A DNA stretch of 64,000 bases from Bacillota bacterium (GCA_023409265.1 JAEYHZ010000022.1:496001-560000); one strand, 5' to 3'. Positions 46,183-54,300 are shown, numbered from the stretch's first letter. Translations and numbers: made by a program. The notes: generated by a model from the letters alone, not told the origin.

Positions 46183-46928
46183 ACCATCTTCTCCCACCTT
46201 AAAACATTTCTATGTACCGGATCTTCATTATTTATTACCTCCAAAACATTCTTAGCGTTGGTATGAAAAAGTGAGCCGGCGTCCTCTTTACCTACCCAGT
46301 TGGTTACATTTTTATAAGCTTCCGAATACCAGTTGGCGTAATCAGACGCGCTATGGGCATTAGAAGCAACCATATCAACAAATTTCATCTGTACCAGTTT
46401 TTTTGAGAACTCTTTTATTCTGGATCCATAAACTCCGGCTATACTTGCCGCGTCTGCCTGAATTAAACAGCCGGCCTTTATAAAGGCTACAAAATACTCA
46501 ATTTTATTGATAAATGCTCTATTCCTCTCTATGTGAGCAATAACAGGAGTTATTTTCTGCATTCTGAAATTCAAAACCATTTCAACGCATTTTTGCGGTT
46601 GAGCATTAAAAGGAAATTCAAAAAGGATATTTTTCGTTTTATTCAAGCTGAGTTTTTTCCTGTTTTTCATGAGAGCATGGCTATTTGGATTTGCAAATAC
46701 TTCATACCAAAGATTTATTTTAACGTCATAATCCCGCGCTTTATAAATCAGTTCCTGAAAGTTCTCCTCAACACGGTCAAGGCTGAATACAGATTCCTGA
46801 TAATGAGGTGAGGCTACTACCAAACTTATCCCAAGCCTTTCAGCCTCTTTAATCATTTTTAGTGATTCGGTAATATTTGATGGTCCGTCATCAACTCCAT
46901 GTATAATATGACTGTGTATATCAATCAT
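46179..46928 (-). CDS. CpsB/YwqE-type PHP tyrosine-protein phosphatase
   Basis: 249 residues from the ATG at 46928, preceded by AAAGGA. PHP-domain metal ligands in MIDIHSHIIHGVDDGP, VVASPHYQESVF, VIAHIERNR and VASNAHSA. Relatives dephosphorylate the tyrosine kinase that regulates polysaccharide chain length, and control capsule assembly. No kinase/Wzc-like gene is visible in the window, though the truncated gene at the right edge could be part of the co-polymerase system. Translationally coupled to the sugar transferase. Confidence 0.88.
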   Translation of the reverse strand: MIDIHSHIIHGVDDGPSNITESLKMIKEAERLGISLVVASPHYQESVFSLDRVEENFQELIYKARDYDVKINLWYEVFANPNSHALMKNRKKLSLNKTKNILFEFPFNAQPQKCVEMVLNFRMQKITPVIAHIERNRAFINKIEYFVAFIKAGCLIQADAASIAGVYGSRIKEFSKKLVQMKFVDMVASNAHSASDYANWYSEAYKNVTNWVGKEDAGSLFHTNAKNVLEVINNEDPVHRNVLRWEKMV

Positions 46929-47124
46929 TACAACCAATTCCTTTCATCAATTAAGCTTGAATAATCTTTTTGTTTAAGCACTGGCTATAACGAGCAATAG
47001 ATGTCGCCCAATTATAATTTGCTTGTGCCCATTTTAGGTGGATTTTGTGCAGGCAAGGGAAATCTTTCGAAAGTCATTATATTGGCATACGCCATAGTAA
47101 TAACTTTGGAATAATCTGTTTATA

Positions 47125-47152
47125 AAAGACAAACTTTTAATAGTTTGTCTTT
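47125..47152 (-). terminator. Terminator downstream of the ABC exporter
   Basis: Perfect 10-bp stem aaagacaaac/gtttgtcttt (47125-47134, 47143-47152), eight-base loop, TTTTAT after the stem on the minus strand, 55 bp past the exporter stop. Confidence 0.75.
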
Positions 47153-47160
47153 GGATTAAT

Positions 47161-47217
47161 TAATGCAGCATGGCGCAAAATCTCCAAAATGACGAGTGCA
47201 ATGAAATTATACACAGG
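47161..47217 (-). repeat. Dispersed ~60-bp repeat, family B copy 1
   Basis: Begins inside the last codons of the ABC exporter. In minus orientation it reads CCTGTGTATAATTTC ... GCACTCGTCATTTTGG ... GCGCCATGCTGCATTAA. It is clearly related to 51064-51127 (minus) and 54223-54284 (plus). Confidence 0.5.
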
Positions 47218-48922
47218 CTTTTAAATCTTTCAATCGCTGCTCTATTAACTTTCCGTCTTTTAATCCAAGAACCCGGGAACATATTGAAAGGGCGGTATAC
47301 CTATGGGTGATAACAATGCAGGTTCTGGCGGGTTTCATTTCATGTATGCTTGTCAGGACACGCATTTCCGACTCTCTGTCCAGCGCTGATGTAGCCTCAT
47401 CTAAAATCAAAATGGGAGCCTTTCTCAGTAAAGCTCTCGCTATAGATATTCTCTGGGCCTGACCTTCCGATAAGCCGATTCCATGTTCTCCAATTTTTGA
47501 ATTCATACCATCTGGCAGTTCATTAATAAAACCTATTGCACATGCAGCCCTTGCTGCAGCTTCTATATCTTCTTTTGAAGCTTCCGGAGACCCCGATTTA
47601 ATATTTTCCTCAATTGTTCCGCTAAATAATGTATTACCCTGGGGAACATATGAAATCCAATCCCGGGTTTCAGCCGAGACAAAGAATTCGGTATTATCCT
47701 TTGTTACAAGTGATATACTGCCTTTATCGGGTTTCAGCAATGCAAGAAGAGTTCTTATCAATGTTGTCTTCCCTTCTCCGGATGGTCCTATCAACCCTAT
47801 AATTTCACCCGGCTTTATTGTTGCATTCAGCATCTCCAGCACCGGCTTGTTTTCTTTATATGCAAAGGTAACACCCTGAAGTTTGATTCCGACCTCTGAT
47901 GCCGGTGGAAGTTTATTTGAAGCCCTTTCAAGGGGTAAGCTTTCGATCTCGATTAATCTCCCTGAAGAAGCTATGGCTGCTATTATTTGGGGAATCATTC
48001 TGGCCAAACCTACAAATGGCCCCTGCACCTGGGATACAAGTTGTAAAAAAGCTGTTAAAGTACCAAAAGAAGTAGTTCCCCTGCTTAATTTCAGCGCACC
48101 CCAGCAAAATGCCAGGAAATAACCCACCCAATAGCCGAAACCTAATATTGTACTTGCAAAAACACTGGTAACATTTCTTTTTTTAACCCAGCCCAGCCTT
48201 ATATTATGCAAGGTTGAAATATTTTCTATATTTCTCTCTTCAAGTCTGAAAGCCTTGACAATCAGCATATTTTCTATGGACTCCTGAAGAAATGATCTGT
48301 AAGCACTTTCCGATTCCTGCACTTTTACCTGTAATCTCTTTATTTTCCTTCCCCATATTCTGCTGAACAATACTGTAAATGGGCCTAAAATAAATGCCAG
48401 AACAGCCAGCATCGGCTCATAGTACAGCAAGGTTGAAAACGCAGCTGCCAGTTGTACACACAAAGAAATTATGCTGGGCATGGTATCAACCACCCCGGTT
48501 GTTACTGCCCCCACATCACTGGTCAATCTTGTAAGAATATCTCCACTGTGATATTGGGTTACGGATATCCACTCTGTTTTCGTTATTTTTGTAAATATCC
48601 GCTTTCTTATGTTATTGGATAAAACTTCTGTGGTCCTTACAACCATAACTGAAGAAGCTGCTTTTATTCCAAGATTTATAATTATTAATGACCCGAACAA
48701 ACCAGCGTATAGTATAACCCTTTCCAAAGTTCCTTTAACAGCACTGTCAATTAAATTTTTTGATAAGATTGCTGTAGCTACTCCTGCCAAAGAAGTAAAT
48801 ATATCGAATAAAACTATAGACAATAAACTTGCAGAGACAGTTTTTGAATTACCGGCAATCCATTTGATTTCTTGAAATAATTTTTTATACTCTTTTGTGA
48901 TACACATGCATCTCCATTTCAA
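47207..48922 (-). CDS. ABC exporter with fused membrane and ATPase domains (RiPP locus)
   Basis: 571 residues (567 if the ATG at 48907 is used). Residues about 1-315 form the six-helix ABC membrane domain (ILTRLTSDVGAVTTGVVDTMPS); 340-571 is the ATPase with Walker A GPSGEGKTT, Q-loop YVPQGNTLF, signature LSEGQAQRISIARALL, Walker B ILILDEATSAL and H-loop IVITHRYTAL. There is no N-terminal C39 peptidase domain, so any leader removal needs another protease. It follows the S26 peptidase and the HPr-kinase-like gene and is the natural exporter for the peptides encoded at 50.4-52.9 kb. Confidence 0.9.
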   Translation of the reverse strand: MKWRCMCITKEYKKLFQEIKWIAGNSKTVSASLLSIVLFDIFTSLAGVATAILSKNLIDSAVKGTLERVILYAGLFGSLIIINLGIKAASSVMVVRTTEVLSNNIRKRIFTKITKTEWISVTQYHSGDILTRLTSDVGAVTTGVVDTMPSIISLCVQLAAAFSTLLYYEPMLAVLAFILGPFTVLFSRIWGRKIKRLQVKVQESESAYRSFLQESIENMLIVKAFRLEERNIENISTLHNIRLGWVKKRNVTSVFASTILGFGYWVGYFLAFCWGALKLSRGTTSFGTLTAFLQLVSQVQGPFVGLARMIPQIIAAIASSGRLIEIESLPLERASNKLPPASEVGIKLQGVTFAYKENKPVLEMLNATIKPGEIIGLIGPSGEGKTTLIRTLLALLKPDKGSISLVTKDNTEFFVSAETRDWISYVPQGNTLFSGTIEENIKSGSPEASKEDIEAAARAACAIGFINELPDGMNSKIGEHGIGLSEGQAQRISIARALLRKAPILILDEATSALDRESEMRVLTSIHEMKPARTCIVITHRYTALSICSRVLGLKDGKLIEQRLKDLKACV

Positions 48923-48970
48923 AAAAAATATTACAGCTTTGGCTCAACTTTCTTGCATAAGCATTTTCAA

Positions 48971-49456
48971 CTACGTTGTCTGAGTACCATTAAGGTATTT
49001 TCTCAGTTTTACTATGACTCTGATTGCTTTAATAAAATAATTTCTAAGAGGTATTATATTTATCCAAAAGCCGACTAAAAACTTCCACCAAAGGTTTTTA
49101 CAGCTGAATTGATGATTTTTTCGCTTGATTTCCGTTACTGCAGCAATCAACTGATCAGGATTCAGAGGGCCTTCAATCCACTTTTGAGCATCACCGACCA
49201 TATAAAACTGTTCCCTCTCTTTTTTTAAAACCCGATGAAGAATGTACTCTCCGCTTTTTCTTTTTATAAGAACTATGTCTCCTTTTCTGATAGTATCAAA
49301 ACTTGTCTTGGCAAGCTTTACACTGTCTATATCCTCTCTGAGAAACGGATACATGCTCATACCTGTGACGGTAATCCAGACATTTGTTCCACCCTTTAAA
49401 ATTTCCTTGATAACAGGAAATATTTCAGCAGACTTTATTAGTTTTACTTCACGCAT
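48971..49456 (-). CDS. S24/S26 (signal peptidase I-like) protein of the RiPP locus
   Basis: 161 residues. Catalytic Ser motif TGMSMYPFLREDID followed by DIVLIKRKSGEYILHRVLKK, where His stands in for the usual Lys, as in ER-type (SipW-like) signal peptidases, and YMVGDAQ. There is no clear N-terminal membrane helix; a weak hydrophobic segment lies near the C-terminus (FLVGFWINIIPLRNYF). Family members of this size recur in RiPP clusters and may cut leader peptides. The start overlaps the end of the HPr-kinase-like gene by 13 bp. Confidence 0.82.
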   Translation of the reverse strand: MREVKLIKSAEIFPVIKEILKGGTNVWITVTGMSMYPFLREDIDSVKLAKTSFDTIRKGDIVLIKRKSGEYILHRVLKKEREQFYMVGDAQKWIEGPLNPDQLIAAVTEIKRKNHQFSCKNLWWKFLVGFWINIIPLRNYFIKAIRVIVKLRKYLNGTQTT

Positions 49457-50325
49457 TTATGTACCAACTCCATTGCTTCTTTATCAGGTCTGCACTTAAG
49501 ATGATATACCGGAACGTTGCTAACCAACTTTTCAAGGGCGGTATAAGCTTTCTTCATTAATTCCTCGTCAAAATATGGAAGGAAACACCTGGGCATAATC
49601 ATTGGCAGCGCTTCAAATATCTCCAGTTTTTTTATACTGTTCTCCGGAGCCTGGCTTAATGCTACTATTGCCTTTATAGGAACTTCGGTATTGGCAAATT
49701 TATCTGATGATCCGCTCCAGGGGGTCCCGCAAAGCAAAGGGATGTCATCTTTGAATCTTATGGCAGGAGTATCATCATTAACCACTGTTACAGCGTCACC
49801 GAAATATTTTTCCCATAATCCCACATGAGTTGATTTTCCTGTTCCGGATGGAGCCGTAAATAATAGACCCTTTCCCTCCCATGCTATGGATGAGGCATGC
49901 ATGACTATTCCCCCATTGTGCAGCAGATTATTTCTGAATACTATGCCCATCAGCATGAAGGAATAGTGGTCCGACCAGGTTTTAAGCACTTCGGGAGCAT
50001 TTTCGTCCAACTGGGGTTTAAAACATTTTATATTTGCATTGGTCCAATCCAAATCTGTATCAATATGTGAAAGGATATTTGTCTTTGTTCTGTCAAGGCT
50101 GTAAATATGATATCCTTCTTTTTCATTTTCTTTTTTCAGCCATTTTATATTATCCTCAATAATCATTTTCCCGTTAGGCTTTTCAATTGAGGAACACTGA
50201 TCTATTTCAACACATATATCCGGATTTTTTTTTATGTCACACAGAAAGCATTTCATTCTTTCTCTCAGATAAATATTTGCAGATTTTACGTTTATATATG
50301 TTCCGGCAACATTATAAGCAAGCAT
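49444..50325 (-). CDS. HPr kinase-like protein of the RiPP locus
   Basis: 293 residues from the ATG at 50325 (AAGGAG nine bases upstream); the open frame extends further without a site. The centre has the HPr-kinase-like P-loop FTAPSGTGKSTHVGLW, then VVNDDTPAIRF and GTPWSGSSDKFAN, and a C-terminal helical part. Homologues in lasso-peptide clusters phosphorylate the C-terminal residue of the precursor peptide, so the substrate here may be one of the three small peptides; that is inference. It starts 73 bp after the precursor at 50398. Confidence 0.85.
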   Translation of the reverse strand: MLAYNVAGTYINVKSANIYLRERMKCFLCDIKKNPDICVEIDQCSSIEKPNGKMIIEDNIKWLKKENEKEGYHIYSLDRTKTNILSHIDTDLDWTNANIKCFKPQLDENAPEVLKTWSDHYSFMLMGIVFRNNLLHNGGIVMHASSIAWEGKGLLFTAPSGTGKSTHVGLWEKYFGDAVTVVNDDTPAIRFKDDIPLLCGTPWSGSSDKFANTEVPIKAIVALSQAPENSIKKLEIFEALPMIMPRCFLPYFDEELMKKAYTALEKLVSNVPVYHLKCRPDKEAMELVHKCVK

Positions 50326-50397
50326 TTTATCACTCCTTGTAAAAATATAATCAACACTGAAGGTATAACCCTCCAATGTTGATTATTTTTGATCCTT

Positions 50398-50526
50398 TTA
50401 GTCATTGGCAGTTATCAGGTTGCCTAAATCATCCAGGCATGACCCCACATTAGGACAACTTCCCGATATTCTCTCCTCTATTCTGAGATTAACAATATCC
50501 ATTGATGGCTTTACGTATTTTTTCAT
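50398..50526 (-). CDS. RiPP precursor peptide 1 (YxxP leader, two Cys core)
   Basis: 42 residues. Leader MKKYVKPSMDIVNLRIEER, core about ISGSCPNVGSC followed by LDDLGNLITAND. The YxxPx(L/M) motif of the leader (Y4, P7) is what PqqD-type recognition proteins bind in lasso and related peptides. Cysteines are at 24 and 29. GAGGTGAT lies before the ATG. It sits 41 bp downstream of precursor 2 and directly upstream of the HPr-kinase-like gene, and was too short for routine gene calling. Confidence 0.8.
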   Translation of the reverse strand: MKKYVKPSMDIVNLRIEERISGSCPNVGSCLDDLGNLITAND

Positions 50527-50567
50527 TTTTTATCACCTCGTTTCATATAAAATTATTAAGTATTGAC

Positions 50568-50711
50568 TTAAGCTGATGTCGTTCCTGCATAATACTTCTT
50601 GCCCTTATATTCAATATCTACAGTACAAGCGCCTGTACAATCTGTATGAGCAAGCCTTTCCTCAACCTTTAAATCAACAAAATCCAATTTAGGTGTAATG
50701 TATTTTCTCAT
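50568..50711 (-). CDS. RiPP precursor peptide 2 (YxxP leader, CTGAC core)
   Basis: 47 residues. Leader MRKYITPKLDFVDLKVEERL aligns without gaps to precursors 1 and 3; the core AHTDCTGACTVDIEYKGKK ends in YYAGTTSA. Cysteines lie at 25 and 29 (CTGAC). AGGAGGTGA lies six bases before the ATG, one of the best ribosome binding sites in the window, consistent with high expression of a substrate peptide. Ser and Thr near the C-terminus are possible targets of the HPr-kinase-like enzyme (inference). Confidence 0.82.
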   Translation of the reverse strand: MRKYITPKLDFVDLKVEERLAHTDCTGACTVDIEYKGKKYYAGTTSA

Positions 50712-50725
50712 TCCGTTCACCTCCT

Positions 50726-50812
50726 AACAGTTACAATTAAATAATAATCTCCCACTTTCAAAGGGCTATTTCCCCTGAAAATCTGGTTTTATTTTTAACT
50801 GTTCCTCAAAAT
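50726..50812. repeat. Small inverted-repeat element upstream of precursor 2
   Basis: Ends aacagtta (50726-50733) and taactgtt (50796-50803) are perfect complements, with weaker pairing inside (aataataatct, ggttttattttt). The right end, read on the minus strand as aggaacagttaaaaataaaa, recurs at about 39667 after the first radical SAM gene and in part near 27367. Confidence 0.5.
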
Positions 50813-50873
50813 AGTAAATATACTATCAGCGGCTGTACCGCTGTTCGACCCGGTGTAAGAATCTGTCCGGTAT

Positions 50874-51038
50874 CTAGTAGTTTGTAACATCTAAACTCAT
50901 ACATTGCCGGCGGTTAAATTTCCTCAGGACTGCGTTGTCGTCAGTTGGAATAAAGCAATTATTCCGCCCTCCTCCGCCTAGTCCTGAGAAAATTTCCCTC
51001 GCCGGACAATATACGTTTTAGATGTTACAGACTACTAG
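50874..51038. repeat. 165-bp hairpin repeat, family A copy 2 (conserved apex, private arms)
   Basis: Outer arms of 23-24 bp (50874-50896, 51015-51038; core gtaacatctaaa) plus an inner pair (ttcctcaggact near 50920, agtcctgagaaaatttccct near 50980). The apex 50930-50978, read on the minus strand, is GGCGGAGG ... GGAATAATTGCTTTATTCC ... ACTGACGACAAC and matches the apex at 18737-18785. The arms are unrelated to that copy. It separates precursor 2 from the radical SAM gene. No gene lies in 50712-51129. Confidence 0.8.
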
Positions 51039-51063
51039 TTGCGCTTGGAATTTTATGTGAATT

Positions 51064-51127
51064 AAAATTTAACCAAGTATGGCACCAAATCCGCCAAGAC
51101 GACAAGTTCAGTGAGATACTGGACAGG
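51064..51127 (-). repeat. Dispersed ~60-bp repeat, family B copy 2
   Basis: Directly follows the radical SAM stop codon. Minus orientation: CCTGTCCAGTATC ... ACTTGTCGTCTTGGCG ... GGTGCCATACTTGG, ending TTAAATTTT. About 70 percent identical by eye to 54223-54284, where it lies in the opposite orientation. Confidence 0.55.
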
Positions 51128-51129
51128 TT

Positions 51130-52269
51130 CTAAGTGGCTATTTTTACAGTTTCGTCCTCTTTCCTCCGTCTGATTTCCATCCGGTGTCTCGCACTTTCGC
51201 AGAGGTATTGTGCAGGCTTTGTAAAACTTCCCGTCTCGGTCAGTAGTCTTCCGGGACAGGATATACAGTCATTTTTCATATCACATTTTTCACAGTCACT
51301 GCACTTTGGAACCTGACTACAGCCTTCCTTTAACTTTTCCCAGGCTTTTACAAAACCAATCTCAAGGGGATTTGCATTGGGGGTATCCAATAATCCGCAG
51401 GGAATCATTCTTCCGTCCCAGGTTATCCAAAAGCCGGTTTTACCGGATTGGCATCTGAACGCGGAATTCTCAAGCATCCTCTGGGTCTTATCAGAAATTA
51501 CGATTTTATGCTCCATGGAATCTTCATTAATATTTAATTCCACTTTGGAATTTCTTGGGTAGGCCTTTTCTCCATACAAGCTTATTCTTTCTTCATACTC
51601 CACAATATCAACCGGAGAAAGTCTGTTCCCTAAAGGATCCGACCAACAGCCCTCCCTCCTCGGTGAGATGTAATTCACCACTCCAAGTACATTGGAATAT
51701 GTATGAGCTATTTTGTACAACTCCTTATAGTCAACATAGTTACCTTCCACTACAGTGGTTTTGACCTCAAGCCTTATTCCTTCTGATCTAAGCAGTTCCA
51801 GGGCGTTTATAGTTTTTACATATCCTTCCCTGCAGCCGGTCACCTTTTCATATGTTTCAGGACTACCGCCGTAAACTGTTACGCTAACCCTGTGGGGAGG
51901 TATTTTCCCGAGCCATTTTGCCTTTTCAGGAGTTATCATACTGCCATTTGTAAATATAGTTATATTTAAGCCCATTTCGGTAAGGGCTTCGTATATTTTT
52001 TCGAAGTCTTTTCTTAAAAACACTTCTCCCCCTGTCAGAATAAGATAAAAGAGGCCTGCATCCCTTGCCTGCCGTCCCATCTCGATCCATTGTTCCGCAG
52101 TAAGCTCAGCCTCAGAGGCTTTTTTGTCATTTGCAGGGGTGCATACATAACACATCTTGCATTTGAAGTTACATCTGGAGGTTAATTCAAAAGAACCGGA
52201 TAAAGGAAGCCCCTTTTCCATTGACAGTGCTGTAATCTTTTTGTGAAATTCTTTCCAATCCAGGCTCAT
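51130..52269 (-). CDS. Radical SAM/SPASM peptide-modifying enzyme of the second RiPP locus
   Basis: 379 residues from the ATG at 52269 (GAGGTG upstream); the frame extends to a TTG at 52323 without support. Radical SAM motif FELTSRCNFKCKMCYVC near residue 30, ILTGGEVFLRKDFEKIY, and a SPASM domain with cysteines in FRCQSGKTGF, MIPCGLL, KCSDCEKCDMKNDCISC and YLCESARH. Predicted to modify the YxxP-leader peptides with help from the PqqD-type protein encoded just upstream. The reaction (thioether, C-C link or epimerisation) cannot be told from sequence. Confidence 0.92.
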   Translation of the reverse strand: MSLDWKEFHKKITALSMEKGLPLSGSFELTSRCNFKCKMCYVCTPANDKKASEAELTAEQWIEMGRQARDAGLFYLILTGGEVFLRKDFEKIYEALTEMGLNITIFTNGSMITPEKAKWLGKIPPHRVSVTVYGGSPETYEKVTGCREGYVKTINALELLRSEGIRLEVKTTVVEGNYVDYKELYKIAHTYSNVLGVVNYISPRREGCWSDPLGNRLSPVDIVEYEERISLYGEKAYPRNSKVELNINEDSMEHKIVISDKTQRMLENSAFRCQSGKTGFWITWDGRMIPCGLLDTPNANPLEIGFVKAWEKLKEGCSQVPKCSDCEKCDMKNDCISCPGRLLTETGSFTKPAQYLCESARHRMEIRRRKEDETVKIAT

Positions 52270-52315
52270 ATAGCACCTCAATTCCAAAATTTGTTTTATC
52301 ACATTTAAATATGAA

Positions 52316-52579
52316 TTACTCAATCAGACTGTTGTTTTTCATGCATTCAACAAAATCTTCAACATCCCTGGCTGCAGTCTCTCTATCTACCTCATACTCA
52401 GCCAGCAAAGCATCCACCATTTCTTCAATGGTGGCATCCTTCTCCAGGCTTCTCCACAATAATGCACCGCTTTCACTCAAAGTCATTATTCCATTAAACT
52501 CCACAACTCTTGCTCCCAGAGGCACTACAACTGATTGACCAGCGATTTCTCTAAGCATAAATCCGTTTTTTATCAGCAT
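52316..52579 (-). CDS. PqqD family RiPP recognition protein
   Basis: 87 residues. A small winged-helix PqqD domain: FMLREIAGQSVVVPLGARVV, EFNGIMTLSESGALLWRSLE, ATIEEMVDALLAEYEVDRET and AARDVEDFVECMKNNSLIE. It lacks catalytic residues; it binds the leader and presents it to the radical SAM enzyme. GGATGGAG lies before the ATG. Placed between precursor 3 and the radical SAM gene, 46 bp from the latter. Confidence 0.93.
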   Translation of the reverse strand: MLIKNGFMLREIAGQSVVVPLGARVVEFNGIMTLSESGALLWRSLEKDATIEEMVDALLAEYEVDRETAARDVEDFVECMKNNSLIE

Positions 52580-52673
52580 TTTTCTCCATCCTCCACAAAA
52601 ACTAATATATTAATATATAATCTATTTTGCTGCTGGCCCTATTGTATCAGTCCAGCTGCATTTATAAGGGATT

Positions 52674-52865
52674 TTACCAGGGAAACATCCATCCCCAGCC
52701 ATCTCCTGGTTTTTTACCATGATTTCTGTCAAATCCACCGTGCTGACCATCCCGGCCTCTGCCATGGCCTCTTTCGCTGTGGTTTCCGGTTGATCCAAAG
52801 TGTGCAATTCCCTCTTCCGCACGAAGTTCTATGATACTTAACTCCGGTTTTATATAAGCTTTCAT
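52674..52865 (-). CDS. RiPP precursor peptide 3 (YxxP leader, Gly/His-rich core)
   Basis: 63 residues. Leader MKAYIKPELSIIELRAEEG aligns with those of the two Cys-containing precursors. The core has no cysteine; it is rich in Gly, His, Arg and Asp (GNHSERGHGRGRDGQHGG) and ends in the aromatic patch WGWMFPW. AGGAGACAT lies before the ATG. Position next to pqqD makes it the most likely primary substrate of the radical SAM enzyme, with a crosslink other than a thioether expected if it is modified. The His-rich part could bind metal; that is speculation. Confidence 0.85.
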   Translation of the reverse strand: MKAYIKPELSIIELRAEEGIAHFGSTGNHSERGHGRGRDGQHGGFDRNHGKKPGDGWGWMFPW

Positions 52866-52941
52866 TACATATGTCTCCTCTGTTTATTATTAAATTTCAT
52901 ATTTTTTATTTATTTTATTAAATTCATATTTATTGTATTTA

Positions 52942-54189
52942 TTACCTTAGCCCTAACCATTCCAATAGATTATTTCTATCCCTGGCCATATTAATCAGTG
53001 AATCATCCTTAAATATGGCTTTTTTATGGTTAAAATTAAAGTCCTTGCGGGTTATGCCGTATGCAATTCTGTGTATCCATGCCACGGGTAACAATAACGG
53101 ATTTTTGTTAACATACAGATATTTATACCTGTAGGCCATTTTATCCCGGCTTGGGAAAATTATGTTTATGGCATTAACCAGCTTGTTTCCATAGAGCTGA
53201 TCTTTGCCGCCACCTGAATTATTTACCAGAACATTTGCTGAGGTGCGTTTCAGATCATTCTTCCCAAAATTTCCGCCAGTTAAAATATCCTCTATGAGTA
53301 ATTCTACCTTTTCATTATTAATATTGATTTCTGAAGATAATACCGATGGAATATTAACGTTGAACAATCTCTTACAAACGGCGAAAATTGCAAACATGAA
53401 ATGGTCAACACCATATTTTATTGATTTATGATGCACAATATTCCAATCAATTTTATCCTGACCCTTTTCAATAATAATAACAAGGTCACATAACTGTCTT
53501 AAGCCAATACCCCCGTGTGAAATATGTGAGGCCATATGAATAAGTGAATGCACCACCTGCATCTCCCAGGATAGGGCAAGTGTTTTTGTGTTCCCGATAA
53601 TTATTTCAATGGGATTGCTCCATGCATCGTTGTTTAAGGTATCTGCGTTTCTTATAAAGCTGTAATCAGCAAGAAGCCTATGCAGCTCAATAGCTATAAA
53701 ATTATCCTTATGGAATTCAACATGTTTGGTATTTATGTCTTTCTTTTGAACATAACCCATTCCCTGCAGTATCTCACTTGCCTTTTCCAGGTCCTTTTCG
53801 CAGACAAGGATATCCGAATCTCCCATGGTTCTGAGTTCGGGATAGGGATATAATTTATTTATTACCATTCCTTTAAGCACTATGGTTTTTATCCCATAAG
53901 AATTCAGTATTTCCAATACCTCTCCTATCCAGACCTCATCACAAATCATCTGGAATCCGCAGGACATTACTGCTTGCTTCCATCTTTCCATAACCGTACC
54001 TTCAAGCCCGATTGATTCACTAAAGCTTTTTATAGCCGGATATATCAATGTGTGTACCTGATGGGCTCCAGCCTCCAGAAAAATCTCCTGCCAATCTGTA
54101 TTCCTGCCTTTATAGCTTTCAATATCGACTTTTTCATTTCTTATTGAGGCACTTAAAAGCTCAGTTAAGATTATGTCTTTTTCCTTCAT
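52942..54189 (-). CDS. Nucleotidyltransferase family protein (NTP_transf_5) of the RiPP locus
   Basis: 415 residues. The N-terminal half has the polymerase-beta-like motif TIVLKGMVINKLYPYPELR followed by TMGDSDILV, where the two Asp residues bind the metal, then a large helical domain. Homologues accompany HPr-kinase-like genes in Firmicute lasso-peptide clusters, where such proteins are thought to decorate the peptide. It is first in the RiPP block, 76 bp upstream of precursor 3. GAGGGGG lies before the ATG. Confidence 0.85.
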   Translation of the reverse strand: MKEKDIILTELLSASIRNEKVDIESYKGRNTDWQEIFLEAGAHQVHTLIYPAIKSFSESIGLEGTVMERWKQAVMSCGFQMICDEVWIGEVLEILNSYGIKTIVLKGMVINKLYPYPELRTMGDSDILVCEKDLEKASEILQGMGYVQKKDINTKHVEFHKDNFIAIELHRLLADYSFIRNADTLNNDAWSNPIEIIIGNTKTLALSWEMQVVHSLIHMASHISHGGIGLRQLCDLVIIIEKGQDKIDWNIVHHKSIKYGVDHFMFAIFAVCKRLFNVNIPSVLSSEININNEKVELLIEDILTGGNFGKNDLKRTSANVLVNNSGGGKDQLYGNKLVNAINIIFPSRDKMAYRYKYLYVNKNPLLLPVAWIHRIAYGITRKDFNFNHKKAIFKDDSLINMARDRNNLLEWLGLR

Positions 54190-54222
54190 TTCCCAACCCC
54201 CTCCATCTATTTTTACTTAGGG

Positions 54223-54284
54223 CCTGCTTAATATCGAATTGTACTTGTTGTTGGCGTTTTTGGAGCCATGCAGCGTTAAATTTT
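54223..54284 (+). repeat. Dispersed ~60-bp repeat, family B copy 3
   Basis: Plus orientation: CCTGCTTAATATCG ... ACTTGTTGTTGGCG ... GGAGCCATGCAGCG, ending TTAAATTTT. Fills most of the gap between the glycosyltransferase stop and the nucleotidyltransferase start. Confidence 0.55.
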
Positions 54285-54300
54285 CTTACAATTGTGACCT

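Noticed and set aside
49444..54189. True lasso-peptide cluster
   Set aside because: Leaders, PqqD, kinase and nucleotidyltransferase fit, but no Asn-synthetase-like cyclase or transglutaminase-like protease gene is present.
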